Source of the DNA: Vibrio sp. RE88
GTDB lineage: Bacteria > Pseudomonadota > Gammaproteobacteria > Enterobacterales > Vibrionaceae
Assembly: GCF_013113835.1 (NCBI RefSeq)
Contig: NZ_VTYQ01000003.1
Span: 62,001-126,000 of the forward strand
Length of the DNA stretch: 64,000 nucleotides
Reading direction: 5' to 3'
Below, one piece after another: positions 47,951 through 57,290 of the stretch. The position numbers and the translations under genes are program-made. Within the stretch, counting starts at the first letter, position 1, and the number at the start of each line of letters is the position of its first letter. The notes under the pieces are model-generated. The model had not been told where the DNA came from and ran no database searches. It worked only from the letters and a program-made list of their open reading frames with translations.

Positions 47951-48634
47951 ATGGATAAACAAAAAGCCCTCAAAAAAATTGCTAAGTGTCTAGAACTTGG
48001 TAACTCAGCCAACGTTAATGAAGCAGCGAATGCGATCAAAATGGCGCATCGCCTTATGCTTAAATACGGCTTAGACAAAGATGATATTGAATTCATCAAA
48101 ATGGGCAAAACCAAATCGACACACTTACTGCCATCTAATGTCAGCTCGACCCTGCTTCGCATCATTCGGGGTATCAACACTAAGTTTGGTGTTGAGGCTG
48201 TGCTGACCAATCACAAAGGCCTAAAACGCGCCGAGTTCATTGGTGAAGCAGATCGTGCGATTTTCGCGGCATTCGCATTCGACATCATTTATCGTGAAAT
48301 GAATGAGCAAACGGGCAAGTTCCGTAACAGTTTTGCGGGTACAGGTACTTCGACGGGTGAAGTTTCTCGACGGGTCAATTCGTTTGTGTCTGGCTGGGTC
48401 GAAGGCGCATTAGAAAAGCTGCCGATCATCAGCCCAGATGACGATTCAAACAAGAAAATCGACGACTATATCGATAAAGAGTTTAAGAACATCGACCGTG
48501 AAACGTTCAAGAAACAACTCAGAGAAGCGATGAAAAACCTGACCGAAGATTACGAAGTCGGTCTTAAAAAAGGCCGCTCAGTCTCAGTAAGCCGACCTAT
48601 TGATGGCGCACAAGCCCCTAAAATGCTTCGCTAA
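47951..48634 (+). CDS. DUF2786 domain protein
   Basis: About 227 residues from the ATG at 47951; an in-frame TTG at 47945 is closer to a GTGAG sequence and may be the true start. The N-terminal KQKALKKIAKCLELGNSANVNEAANAIKMAHRLM is the DUF2786 helix pair, followed by a basic region with a possible nucleic-acid-binding look. Related proteins occur in phages and plasmids as well as chromosomes. Function unknown. Confidence 0.78.
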   Translation: MDKQKALKKIAKCLELGNSANVNEAANAIKMAHRLMLKYGLDKDDIEFIKMGKTKSTHLLPSNVSSTLLRIIRGINTKFGVEAVLTNHKGLKRAEFIGEADRAIFAAFAFDIIYREMNEQTGKFRNSFAGTGTSTGEVSRRVNSFVSGWVEGALEKLPIISPDDDSNKKIDDYIDKEFKNIDRETFKKQLREAMKNLTEDYEVGLKKGRSVSVSRPIDGAQAPKMLR

Positions 48635-48828
48635 TTTCCTATCCTATTCCCATGATCTGGCTGAATTTCCACCACTTACGTTCAGCCAGCGTTAACATTC
48701 AGTCAATTAATATCTCCTCAATTGACATATATAACAGCAAATAGTTAATTCTGTTCCTCGCAAAAGTTCGCTTCTTTGTTTCATCCCTCGCGAACAAACG
48801 AATACTAAGAACACATGGAGATGTTTTC

Positions 48829-49497
48829 GTGAAAAAAATGACTTTAGCGCTAGCCGTCGCTATTGCCCTGTCCGGCTGTCAGGCAACTCAACGCCAAAAT
48901 GCAACGACTGGTGAATCAGAAACCAACTCAGCGACCAGAGGTGCCTTATTAGGTGCTCTGGCAGGTGCGGCTGTTGGATTAGCAACTGGCGACGACGCGA
49001 CTGAACGTCGTCAACACGCCTTAATAGGCGCAGCTGGCGGTGCCGCTGTTGGAGGCGGCGTGGGTTACTACTTCGATCAACAAGAAGCTGCATTAAGAAA
49101 AGAGTTGTTAGATTCGGGCGTTCAAGTCGAGCGTGTTGGTGAAAATCAGCTACTGCTACGTATGGAAAATGGCATTGGTTTCCAAACCAGCTCATACAAC
49201 TTAGACCCAAGTATTCATAACACCTTGCGTGGCGTGGCTAAGATTCTGGTTGAGTACCCTGATACCAGCTTGGTGATCGAGGGGCATACCGACAGCACGG
49301 GCAGTGACACCACCAATCAGATATTATCTGAACGAAGAGCCGAATCGGTGCGCTCCTATCTTATCTCTCAGGGGGTTGCTTCCGGGCGAGCCATCGCACG
49401 TGGTAATGGCGAACGTTTCCCACTGTGCACGAACAGCACCTCAGAAGGCCGTGCTTGCAACCGAAGAGTCGAGATCAAGATACTACCTCTCAAATAA
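48829..49497 (+). CDS. OmpA-family lipoprotein, YiaD-like
   Basis: A 222-residue outer membrane lipoprotein. A signal peptide ends in the lipobox LSGC (Cys17). A glycine-zipper region follows (ALLGALAGAAVGLATG and ALIGAAGGAAVGGGVG), then a C-terminal OmpA/Pal peptidoglycan-binding domain (about 105-222) with EGHTDSTGSDTTNQILSERRAESV. The GTG start has GGAG 8 bases upstream. It likely tethers the outer membrane to peptidoglycan. Confidence 0.9.
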   Translation: MKKMTLALAVAIALSGCQATQRQNATTGESETNSATRGALLGALAGAAVGLATGDDATERRQHALIGAAGGAAVGGGVGYYFDQQEAALRKELLDSGVQVERVGENQLLLRMENGIGFQTSSYNLDPSIHNTLRGVAKILVEYPDTSLVIEGHTDSTGSDTTNQILSERRAESVRSYLISQGVASGRAIARGNGERFPLCTNSTSEGRACNRRVEIKILPLK

Positions 49498-49517
49498 TAC
49501 CCGTGATTTTCTCGATG

Positions 49518-49547
49518 AAAATGGCTTCTCAGGAAGCCATTTTTTTA
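49518..49547 (+). terminator. Rho-independent terminator of the OmpA-like gene
   Basis: ATGGCTTC (49521-49528) pairs with GAAGCCAT (49533-49540), followed by seven Ts. Confidence 0.93.
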
Positions 49548-49611
49548 TTTATCAGATAAATACATTACACTATAGTGCAGGTAAGCCAGTTTTAATGGAC
49601 TAAGGAATATC

Positions 49612-50646
49612 TTGAAATTTATCAGCCTTTTATTGTTGTTATTGTCCCCTCTCAGTTTGGCAGAGTCGATTGAAGCTTTAACCGCTAAAGCTCAGAATGA
49701 CGACATAGAAGCACAGGTCCAGCTGGCCAACCAATACCTCAATGGTGAAGAAACACCACCTTCACGAGGTGATGCCATTTACTGGTTTGAGCAAGCCGCT
49801 AACAATGGCAGTGCTGAAGCCATCGCCCAATTAGCCTCTCTTCACCTTCAGGGTGACAATAAGAACACCAAAGAAGCGATTTACTGGCTGACCCAACTCG
49901 CGGTAGCAGGTAACGTACAGGCTCAATTAAATCTTGGCAAAGTGTATGAAAGCATGCCTCACTCACCAGAAACACTGGATTTGGCAGAAGTCTGGTATCG
50001 AACAGCTTCGCCACAAAGTGAAGAAGCAGAGCAAGCCTACGGGAGAGTGTTGGAGAAGAAGTTCAACGCTCAGAGAGCGAAACAAGTTTCCTCAATTGGT
50101 CAGTTGGAAGTCGCTTTCGATGATTCCAGCATTCAACTAAGCCCAATCGCTAAGAGCAAATCCAGCTCTAGCAAGCGCAGTAACGACATCATCTATTCTT
50201 TGATTGGGCTTTCGACAATACTTTTTATATTGGCGATCTGGCTAGGCCGAAAAGTACGCAAGCTGAAAGCACAATCAACACTGTCACATAAAGATTTATC
50301 CTCCGAAAAACGTCAATTGGAATCTCAGCTAAAAGACAAAAATAACTTATTGAAACAACAGAAAAAGCAACTGGAAACACTGTACAAACAGTTTAAGAAA
50401 ATTCAGTCTGCTCAAAGTCCTAGTGCACCCAAACGTCGCGCTGAACCTTCCGCACCAGAACAAAAGCTTTCTCTGGCCTGCGCTCTATTTGGATTTAAAG
50501 TCGGCGCAATTCCTGCCGAAAAAGATATCAAAGTCAGATATAAGCAGTTGTGTAAGATTTACCATCCAGATTTAAAAGGCAGTGATGAAGAAATGAAACG
50601 CCTTAATAGTGCGTTAAAAATCATTCTCACCAGTGTTAATAGATAG
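49612..50646 (+). CDS. Membrane protein with Sel1 repeats and C-terminal J domain
   Basis: A 344-residue protein in an unusual order: signal peptide (1-17), Sel1-like repeats in the periplasm (about 20-150; GDAIYWFEQAANNGSAEAIAQLA type), a membrane segment (about 193-212), a charged coiled coil (about 215-265), and a cytoplasmic J domain (about 285-344) with the HPD motif in YHPDLKG. It could recruit cytoplasmic DnaK to a membrane complex sensed outside. The TTG start has AAGGA at good spacing. Partner unknown. Confidence 0.75.
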   Translation: MKFISLLLLLLSPLSLAESIEALTAKAQNDDIEAQVQLANQYLNGEETPPSRGDAIYWFEQAANNGSAEAIAQLASLHLQGDNKNTKEAIYWLTQLAVAGNVQAQLNLGKVYESMPHSPETLDLAEVWYRTASPQSEEAEQAYGRVLEKKFNAQRAKQVSSIGQLEVAFDDSSIQLSPIAKSKSSSSKRSNDIIYSLIGLSTILFILAIWLGRKVRKLKAQSTLSHKDLSSEKRQLESQLKDKNNLLKQQKKQLETLYKQFKKIQSAQSPSAPKRRAEPSAPEQKLSLACALFGFKVGAIPAEKDIKVRYKQLCKIYHPDLKGSDEEMKRLNSALKIILTSVNR

Positions 50647-50816
50647 TTACAAATTAAAATACATTGAGTTTAAAACGCTCAAAGGTCTTATTTTTACTCA
50701 CTTGCGCAATCGATCTCTCTCCCAGTTCACGTAACAAATAGTTAACTTACATTCCGCATGTATGTCATAATCTGCGCCGAAAATAACACCTGGTAAAACA
50801 AGGTGAGGAGAAATCT

Positions 50817-50996
50817 ATGTTTACTATCGAAGGTATTTGCGACTGGTGCAAAAAACCTAGCCTGGTTACCAAACATGAGTATATTGATGGCCTCTGCCAC
50901 CACTCTTGCAAAGAGTGTAACGACCTAGCAAAACTGGACGTTCGCCAGTTCAATATTGCAGAGAGCCAGCAACGTGAGCGCCGCTCTCAGTCATAG
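50817..50996 (+). CDS. 59-residue cysteine-rich protein, probably zinc-binding
   Basis: The ATG is preceded by AAGGTGAGGAG at good spacing. The peptide begins MFTIEGICDWCKKPSLVTK and later has CHHSCKEC, giving a CxxC and a CxxxCxxC cluster as in small zinc ribbons. The C-terminal 20 residues are polar and basic. A terminator follows 34 bases later, so the gene has its own transcription unit. I do not recognise the family. Confidence 0.75.
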   Translation: MFTIEGICDWCKKPSLVTKHEYIDGLCHHSCKECNDLAKLDVRQFNIAESQQRERRSQS

Positions 50997-51029
50997 CAGC
51001 CGCAATTTGCTTTCTCGATGAGAAGAAAC

Positions 51030-51060
51030 AGCCACCGTTTGACGGTGGCTTTGTTGTTTT
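51030..51060. terminator. Terminator between the 59-residue gene and maiA
   Basis: AGCCACCGT (51030-51038) pairs with ACGGTGGCT (51042-51050), followed by TTGTTGTTTT. The left side is A-rich, so it may also end the converging tyrosine operon. Confidence 0.88.
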
Positions 51061-51074
51061 AAGAGGCGCTGTTA

Positions 51075-51728
51075 TTAGTTGATCACAGCGTCGGGTTGAT
51101 TTTCAGGGGAAGCGGCCTGAAAAGCAGGGTGTTGTCTTAGTGACATTGTCACTTTATGAATAATTGGATAACGGCTCAGATCTACCTTGAATCGCTCTGC
51201 GTTGTACACTTGCGGAACCAAACATACGTCAACCAAACTAATGTCATCCCCCACACAATAGGCACCATGAGTCTCAGCTAGCTTCTTCTCTAAGCTATGA
51301 AATCCGACTTCAATCCAATGGCGATACCATTGCGATTTTTCTGCCTCTTCCACCGATAACTCGTTGGTTAGATATTGCAGTACACGCAAATTGTTGATGG
51401 GATGGATATCAACCGCGATATCCTGCGCCAAAGCTTTAACCACATACCGCTTTTGTTTATCCAAAGGCGTGAGCAAAAGACTAGGATATTGCTCATCAAG
51501 ATAATCAATAATGGCAAGTGACTGATTAAGGCATACGTTACCATCGACAAGAACGGGAACCAGTTCGCTAGCGTTAAGAGACTGGAATTGGGCGGAGTGT
51601 TGCTCTCCGCCATTTTTGACCAAATGGATAGACTTCTGCGCATAAGACAGCTGTTTCAAGTTGAGTGCAATTCTCACTCTATAAGCCGCAGAAGAACGCC
51701 AGTATCCATACAACGTCATTTCAGACAT
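51075..51728 (-). CDS. maiA: Maleylacetoacetate isomerase
   Basis: MaiA isomerises maleylacetoacetate to fumarylacetoacetate, with glutathione as cofactor. The 217-residue zeta-class glutathione transferase has the catalytic SSAAYRVR motif (12-19) and the NASELVPVL and QSLAIIDYL glutathione-site segments. Its ATG shares one base with the fahA stop (TGATG). It is the last gene of the operon. Confidence 0.95.
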   Translation of the reverse strand: MSEMTLYGYWRSSAAYRVRIALNLKQLSYAQKSIHLVKNGGEQHSAQFQSLNASELVPVLVDGNVCLNQSLAIIDYLDEQYPSLLLTPLDKQKRYVVKALAQDIAVDIHPINNLRVLQYLTNELSVEEAEKSQWYRHWIEVGFHSLEKKLAETHGAYCVGDDISLVDVCLVPQVYNAERFKVDLSRYPIIHKVTMSLRQHPAFQAASPENQPDAVIN

Positions 51729-52741
51729 CAGTATTTCACCACTTTCTGGTCAATAGAACCAAAAATAGAATCACCAAATGCGTCTTTCATTTCCATCTTG
51801 ATTCGGTCACCAAACTTCATAAAACTGGTTGAAGGCTTGCCATCTCGAATCGTTTCAATCATGCGCACTTCTGCAATACACGAGTAACCCACGCCACCTT
51901 CAGCAATAGATGTGCCGTATTCCGTGCCTTGCTTATTTGAGACCGTACCCGATCCCACGATAGCACCAGCTGATAATGGACGGGTTTTCGCAGCATGCGC
52001 AACCAGCTCAGGAAACTCGAACGTCATGTCCACACCGGCATTGGGGCAGCCAAATGCTTCACCGTTATAGAAAGACAACAGAGGTAGAGTGACTTTACCA
52101 CCATCCCATGCGTCACCTAATTCGTCTGGCGTTACGGCGACCGGAGAGAATACAGAAGAAGGTTTAGATTGGAAGAAACCGAAGCCTTTTGCCAACTCAT
52201 TCGGAATCAAACCACGTAGTGAAACATCATTCACCAACATCAATAGACGAATCGAGCTCGCCGCTTCTTCCGAAGTCGCACCCATAGGTACATCGTCGGT
52301 GATCACAGCCACTTCACCTTCAAAATCGATGCCCCACTCCTCACTGCCTACAGGAATATCATCTCTAGGCCCGATAAACGCATCGGAACCCCCTTGATAC
52401 ATGAGTGGGTCGGTCCAGAAACTTGGTGGCATTTCCGCACCACGAGCCTTACGCACCAGCTCAACGTGATTAACGTAAGCACTGCCATCGGCCCACTGAT
52501 AAGCGCGCGGTAATGGGGATTCACACTGATTTTGTTCAAACGGTATCTCGGCAACCAGTTTACCTTCATTCAATGCTTTATAGACCTCAGCAAGTTGAGG
52601 CTCTACTTTCGACCATTGGTCGAGCGCCGACTGCAAAGTGGTGGCAATATCTGGCACAGCCGTACATTTAGTCAGATCTTTACTGACGACGACCAATTGT
52701 CCGTCTCGAGTGTCATTTTTCAGGGTCGCTAACTTCATCAT
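51728..52741 (-). CDS. fahA: Fumarylacetoacetase
   Basis: It cleaves fumarylacetoacetate to fumarate and acetoacetate, the last step of tyrosine breakdown. The 337-residue protein belongs to the FAH family (GSEEWGIDFEGEVAVI, GAIVGSGTVSNKQG) and is shorter than the animal enzyme, as usual for this bacterial group. It lies 9 bases after hmgA and overlaps maiA by one base. Confidence 0.92.
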   Translation of the reverse strand: MMKLATLKNDTRDGQLVVVSKDLTKCTAVPDIATTLQSALDQWSKVEPQLAEVYKALNEGKLVAEIPFEQNQCESPLPRAYQWADGSAYVNHVELVRKARGAEMPPSFWTDPLMYQGGSDAFIGPRDDIPVGSEEWGIDFEGEVAVITDDVPMGATSEEAASSIRLLMLVNDVSLRGLIPNELAKGFGFFQSKPSSVFSPVAVTPDELGDAWDGGKVTLPLLSFYNGEAFGCPNAGVDMTFEFPELVAHAAKTRPLSAGAIVGSGTVSNKQGTEYGTSIAEGGVGYSCIAEVRMIETIRDGKPSTSFMKFGDRIKMEMKDAFGDSIFGSIDQKVVKY

Positions 52742-52750
52742 TGTTCCCTT

Positions 52751-53890
52751 TTATTCTTCTGGATGTGATTTCCAACTGTAAACGTATTCTGGGTTTTCTA
52801 CTGCATGAGCTTCATCGCTAAAGTTTAAAGCGTGTCGGGAATCGATCATCACAGCAACTTCATCAGTAAATTTCTTCTTGTATTGCTGACCCGCTTTAAA
52901 TGCTTTCGGGTGTGGGCCATGAGTAAAACCTGCCGGGTGGAAAGTCACCATGCCGGCTTCAATATTGTCTCTGCTGAAAAAGTCACCTGCATGATAGAAA
53001 AGCACTTCATCGTAGTCATCGTTGTTGTGATAGAACGGCACCTTAAGCGCACCAGGATCACTTTCAATCGGTCTTGGTACGAAGGTACAAACGACAAAAC
53101 CTGCTCCTACAAACGTCGTATGCGCTGAAGGCGGCAAGTGATAACGATGCGACATTAACGGGCGGATATCACGCCAGTTAAGTTTCACAACAGAGAGATC
53201 ACCGTGCCAGCCAATCGCATCAAGCGGGTTAAACGGATAAGTAATCACGCTCACTTGCTCGTGTCTTTTTACCTGAACTTGAGTTTGATTCTCCGAATAC
53301 TGCGCTTTGAAATGATCATCAATTGAAGGAATTTCCAACACGGCAGGATCAAACACCGCATGATTACCAACCATACCTTTTTCAGGCAATGAATAAGCGG
53401 CATCGGTATTCTCGACCATTAGAATGAACATTGGCTCAGAAGGCTCTAGGCGCCAGTTGGTCGAGCGAGGAATCATCACATAATCCCCTTCGCCGACCTC
53501 TAGATGACCATAGTCACAATACAGATCCGCTTTACCCTGATGGATAAACAGCAGTTCATCCCCATCGGCGTTTCGTACAAGAAAATCCATCTTGTCTTCC
53601 ATACGCCAGATGCGAATTTTACAGTCATTGTTATGCAAAAGATTCGGCACGACCCATGGTGAAACCTGTGCCGCTTTCTCAACCAGATTAAAATTGAACG
53701 CGCGAGGTCTTAACTCCCCTTCCCATTCCGTCCAACCTGTTGGTGCATGTTGGTGGTGAAAGTGAGCCGCTGGGCCGAAGAATCCGCTTCGGCCTGCTTC
53801 GCGCTCATAAATTGCGTCTTTCGGGAAGTCGGCGTGTGCCTGCTTGGAGCACACTCCCTCCCGGTGAGGGAATGTAATCCATTTATGCAT
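52751..53890 (-). CDS. hmgA: Homogentisate 1,2-dioxygenase
   Basis: HmgA opens the ring of homogentisate with O2 to give maleylacetoacetate. The 379-residue cupin protein has the iron-binding region HPAGFTHGPHPKAF and is shorter than the ~430-residue enzymes of animals and pseudomonads. Loss of this gene leads to pyomelanin in vibrios. It overlaps hppD by 8 bases and appears intact. Confidence 0.92.
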   Translation of the reverse strand: MHKWITFPHREGVCSKQAHADFPKDAIYEREAGRSGFFGPAAHFHHQHAPTGWTEWEGELRPRAFNFNLVEKAAQVSPWVVPNLLHNNDCKIRIWRMEDKMDFLVRNADGDELLFIHQGKADLYCDYGHLEVGEGDYVMIPRSTNWRLEPSEPMFILMVENTDAAYSLPEKGMVGNHAVFDPAVLEIPSIDDHFKAQYSENQTQVQVKRHEQVSVITYPFNPLDAIGWHGDLSVVKLNWRDIRPLMSHRYHLPPSAHTTFVGAGFVVCTFVPRPIESDPGALKVPFYHNNDDYDEVLFYHAGDFFSRDNIEAGMVTFHPAGFTHGPHPKAFKAGQQYKKKFTDEVAVMIDSRHALNFSDEAHAVENPEYVYSWKSHPEE

Positions 53891-54956
53891 CGCTCAATAC
53901 TCCTCGACGAATCTGATCTTCTTCAATCGATTCAAACAGGGCTTTGAAGTTACCTTCACCAAAACCTTCGTTTCCTTTACGCTGAATAATCTCAAAGAAA
54001 ACCGGACCAATTACCGTTTGGGTAAAGATTTGCAACAAGATGCCATCTTTCATCGGCGCACCATCGATCAAGATCTGCAGATCTTTTAGTTTCTCAACAT
54101 CTTCCGTGTGGCCTTCTACTCTCGAATCGATTTTTTCGTAGTAAGTGTCCGGCGTTGGCATAAAGTCCATACCACGGTCGCGCAATGTTTGTACGGTTTG
54201 ATAGATATCATCCGTTGTCATTGCGATGTGCTGGATGCCTTCGCCATTGTATTCACGAATAAACTCTTCAATTTGTGATTTGTCGTCTGAAGACTCATTG
54301 ATTGGGATGCGGATTTTGCCACATGGTGCCGTCATCGCGCGGCTGACTAGACCAGTCAGCTTACCTTCGATGTCGAAATAACGGATTTCACGGAAATTAC
54401 CGATACGCTCATAGAAACCAGCCCATGTATCCATGTTGCCCTGTTTAACGTTATGAGTTAGGTGGTCAATTTCATACATGCCTACATCCGCTTCCTTCAA
54501 GCGAGCTTCAGCATCTTCATAAAAATTGAAATCAACATCATAAATGCTCTGTTTTCCGTAACGATCCACGAAATACAGTAAGCTTTCACCGATTCCGTAT
54601 ACCCCTGGAATACTCAATTCCATTGGGCCGACTTCAGTTTTATACTCTTCTGCCCCATTTTCTATCGCATGTGCCATTGCAACACCGGCATCTTTAACAC
54701 GAAATGCCATGCCACAAACCGATGGTCCATGAATTTTGGCAAACTCTTCAGCCTGGCTATGGGGCTGAGCATTGACGATGAAACTGATATCTCCCTGGCG
54801 GTATAGCCACGCTTCTTTCGAACGGTGCTTGGCTATCTCCGCGAACCCTAGAGAAACAAACAACGCCTTCAATTGCCCGATCCCTTCATCTGTCGCAGCG
54901 GTGTACTCGACAAATTCAAATCCATCAGTTCCAAGTGGGTTATATGCTTGAGTCAT
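53883..54956 (-). CDS. hppD: 4-hydroxyphenylpyruvate dioxygenase
   Basis: HppD converts 4-hydroxyphenylpyruvate to homogentisate with iron and O2. The 357-residue protein has the vicinal oxygen chelate fold. Iron ligands are seen in IDHLTHNVKQGN and IQHIAMTT, and the Glu near PVFFEIIQRKGNEGFGEGNF at the end is typical. It is the first gene of the operon; the tyrosine aminotransferase is not here. Confidence 0.95.
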   Translation of the reverse strand: MTQAYNPLGTDGFEFVEYTAATDEGIGQLKALFVSLGFAEIAKHRSKEAWLYRQGDISFIVNAQPHSQAEEFAKIHGPSVCGMAFRVKDAGVAMAHAIENGAEEYKTEVGPMELSIPGVYGIGESLLYFVDRYGKQSIYDVDFNFYEDAEARLKEADVGMYEIDHLTHNVKQGNMDTWAGFYERIGNFREIRYFDIEGKLTGLVSRAMTAPCGKIRIPINESSDDKSQIEEFIREYNGEGIQHIAMTTDDIYQTVQTLRDRGMDFMPTPDTYYEKIDSRVEGHTEDVEKLKDLQILIDGAPMKDGILLQIFTQTVIGPVFFEIIQRKGNEGFGEGNFKALFESIEEDQIRRGVLSDA

Positions 54957-55066
54957 TGTTCTTCCCTCAGTGATTGGTTACGTCCTTTCTTATTAACTTG
55001 AACCAACTTGATGACTAAGGGAATAAAGCTGCTCTAAATCGCTCTGGATGTACTTTTAAGTTATTT

Positions 55067-55084
55067 TGTAAATAAAACGTAACA
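55067..55084. promoter_or_regulatory. Candidate TyrR box 1
   Basis: TGTAAA-N6-GTAACA fits the TyrR consensus TGTAAA-N6-TTTACA with a perfect left half and keeps the invariant G and C 14 bases apart. It lies 111 bases before the hppD start. Confidence 0.55.
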
Positions 55085-55137
55085 GAGCCAGGCCAAATCG
55101 TTAAGAGACTGAATAATATAAATTTATCACAAAAATT

Positions 55138-55155
55138 AGTAACATTTATTTTACA
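55138..55155. promoter_or_regulatory. Candidate TyrR box 2
   Basis: AGTAAC-N6-TTTACA has a perfect right half and the invariant G and C. It is 71 bases from box 1, close to seven helical turns. Confidence 0.5.
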
Positions 55156-55437
55156 TTCAACATATCAATTAGCAACTTCGTTGCCCATATGCACCATTTA
55201 CTCGGTCAGCACTGCTCCGATTTGATAGATAAAATTAAACACATTGCCTAGCAATAAGTATCAGATTTATCTGAAGAATGAATAGATAAACCGAACACGT
55301 ATAAATAGTAGAAATCTCACTTTTAGGCTCCCGAGATTTAAGCCATATAACCCCTCATTTATTGATTTAACTCAGAGATCGGAATCTACGGGCAAGGATA
55401 TGGTAACGGCCTCTGTTCCCAAAAAGGTCAAATAACA

Positions 55438-56544
55438 ATGAGTGAGATAAACCGTGAACGTCTGATAGAGCATTTCTTTCAGCTTATAAAGATCGACAGT
55501 GAATCACGTAATGAAAAGCAGATAGCTGAAACACTCGCAGAGCAGCTTGGTGCAATGGGACTCGCGGTGCACAAGTTACCCGTACCGCATCAAGTTTCCA
55601 ATGGCTTTAACGTATATGCGCGCCTCGAAGGTAGCCTTGATGGCAGCATTGTTCTAAGTAGTCACATGGACACTGTCACACCGGGTATTGGCATTGAGCC
55701 TGTCATTGAAGACGGCATTATTCGTTCCAAGGGCGATACTATTCTTGGCGGTGACGACAAGTCAGGCATCGCTGCAATCATGGAAGCTATCCGCTGTATT
55801 CAGTCTGACGGATTGCCGCACAAAACCATTGAACTTGCCTTTACGGTTCATGAAGAAGGTGGTTTGTTTGGTTCTCAGCACTTTGACATGTCATACATCA
55901 CGTCGGACAAAGCGATTGTTCTTGATACAGGTGGGCCAATCGGCACTATCGTCAACGCAGCACCAGGCCAACAAAAGATAATTGCGAAAATTAAAGGTAA
56001 ACCAGCCCACGCAGGTCTAGCACCTGAAGAAGGGATTAGTGCTATTCAGGTCGCAGCGGATGCTATCAGTAAAATGAAGTTGCTTCGTATCGACAGCGAA
56101 ACCACTGCGAACATTGGTATTGTGGAAGGCGGAAACGCAACAAATATCGTTATGCCGGAACTTAAAGTCGTCGCAGAAGCCCGCTCTCTAAATAATGACA
56201 AATTGGTTCAACAAGTGTCTCATATGATCGAGACTTTTGAGCACACATGCCAGCAACACGGAGCTGAGGTAGAGATTGAATCCTCCCGTGCATACAATGC
56301 ATTTGTTATCGCAGATGATCACCCGCACATTGAGTCCGTTAAAGCATCATTTGAAGCCATTGGCGCCAAACCTTACACCAAAGGCACAGGTGGTGGCAGC
56401 GATGCAAATAACTTTAATGCGAAGGGGCTAACAACGGTCAACGTCTCGACTGGTATGGCAAAAGTTCATACTACTGAAGAATTTATCGCCATCGATGATA
56501 TGGTAAAAATTTCACAGTTTGTGAAACATTACCTGACTCATTAA
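55438..56544 (+). CDS. M20 family peptidase, PepT-like
   Basis: A 368-residue dizinc peptidase of the M20 family. Metal ligands are in SSHMDTV, the bridging Asp in GGDDKSG, the catalytic Glu in VHEEGG and a later HTTEEF histidine. The pattern is closest to peptidase T-like proteins rather than PepT itself (about 408 residues). It should remove N-terminal residues from small peptides in the cytoplasm. Confidence 0.87.
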   Translation: MSEINRERLIEHFFQLIKIDSESRNEKQIAETLAEQLGAMGLAVHKLPVPHQVSNGFNVYARLEGSLDGSIVLSSHMDTVTPGIGIEPVIEDGIIRSKGDTILGGDDKSGIAAIMEAIRCIQSDGLPHKTIELAFTVHEEGGLFGSQHFDMSYITSDKAIVLDTGGPIGTIVNAAPGQQKIIAKIKGKPAHAGLAPEEGISAIQVAADAISKMKLLRIDSETTANIGIVEGGNATNIVMPELKVVAEARSLNNDKLVQQVSHMIETFEHTCQQHGAEVEIESSRAYNAFVIADDHPHIESVKASFEAIGAKPYTKGTGGGSDANNFNAKGLTTVNVSTGMAKVHTTEEFIAIDDMVKISQFVKHYLTH

Positions 56545-56556
56545 TAATACCTAAAT

Positions 56557-56584
56557 TAGAGCCAGCTTATATTTCCTGGCTCTA
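56557..56584 (+). terminator. Hairpin downstream of the peptidase gene
   Basis: TAGAGCCAG (56557-56565) pairs with CTGGCTCTA (56576-56584) around a 10-base loop, 13 bases past the stop. No T-run, so the function is uncertain. Confidence 0.5.
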
Positions 56585-56744
56585 CAACAAGCTATTTTGC
56601 TCAAATAACGTTCAACTCAATATCGATTAATATCTGATTACTTATTCCTTCATTATTTCGTAAGTGATTTATAGTCAATAATATTGATAGCATAAATATA
56701 GATTGTTAAACTGCGCCGTCTCAATAACAATACATTGCATATTA

Positions 56745-57266
56745 ATGTTTATAAGAACTGCATTACTCATCGTCACTTGTGCTTTTTCATCGTTGTCACT
56801 CGCCCAAGCTTCAGAGAAAGGTACCACAGAACAAATTTATCATTCTGGAAGTAATTACTTAGCGGAAAGTTATGATGTATTTTCACCGGATAACAAAACA
56901 TTTGAATTGGTTTTGAAAGATCTCGATTCAGACAAATGCTTGGTGTTCCAAAAAAGTGAGAAGTCAGATTTAGTCCGTGTCTATGCCACTAACCTGAATA
57001 AGAGCCACTACGTTACGCGGCCTATATCAGGCAAGATTCAAATTCGCTTCAGCGAAGACCCGAACCTCTATGACCTTACAACAAACAGACATTACATCAG
57101 ACCAACGCTTACGCGGTTGAGTAAAGAAAGAGATGCTGAGTTGTTTAAAAGTTTAAGCGTACAGGAGATCATGTTTGTAAAGCTCGATGTATTAGGCAAA
57201 GAGCATGTATTGAAAATAAATATCGAGGATTTAGAAGAATTACTGAACATGGGGAGTTTTATTTAG
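56745..57266 (+). CDS. Exported protein of unknown function
   Basis: About 173 residues from the ATG at 56745, which gives a clean signal peptide ending LAQA-S; a start 42 bases further up would put extra residues before it. The mature part has one Cys and no motif I recognise. No ribosome binding site is seen and the surrounding DNA is AT-rich, which together with the unknown family suggests a recently acquired gene. A terminator hairpin follows. Confidence 0.55.
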   Translation: MFIRTALLIVTCAFSSLSLAQASEKGTTEQIYHSGSNYLAESYDVFSPDNKTFELVLKDLDSDKCLVFQKSEKSDLVRVYATNLNKSHYVTRPISGKIQIRFSEDPNLYDLTTNRHYIRPTLTRLSKERDAELFKSLSVQEIMFVKLDVLGKEHVLKINIEDLEELLNMGSFI

Positions 57267-57290
57267 AAGATTATATTTCCATCATCTCAG

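Larger units (their letters stand above)
54957..55437. other. Divergent regulatory region hppD / peptidase
   Basis: 481 AT-rich bases without a convincing gene. It contains two TyrR-like boxes (55067-55084, 55138-55155). A 20-codon frame at 55189-55251 has no ribosome binding site and is not called. Confidence 0.6.

Noticed and set aside
55189..55251. 20-codon frame in the hppD upstream region
   Set aside because: No ribosome binding site and no conserved feature; probably chance.
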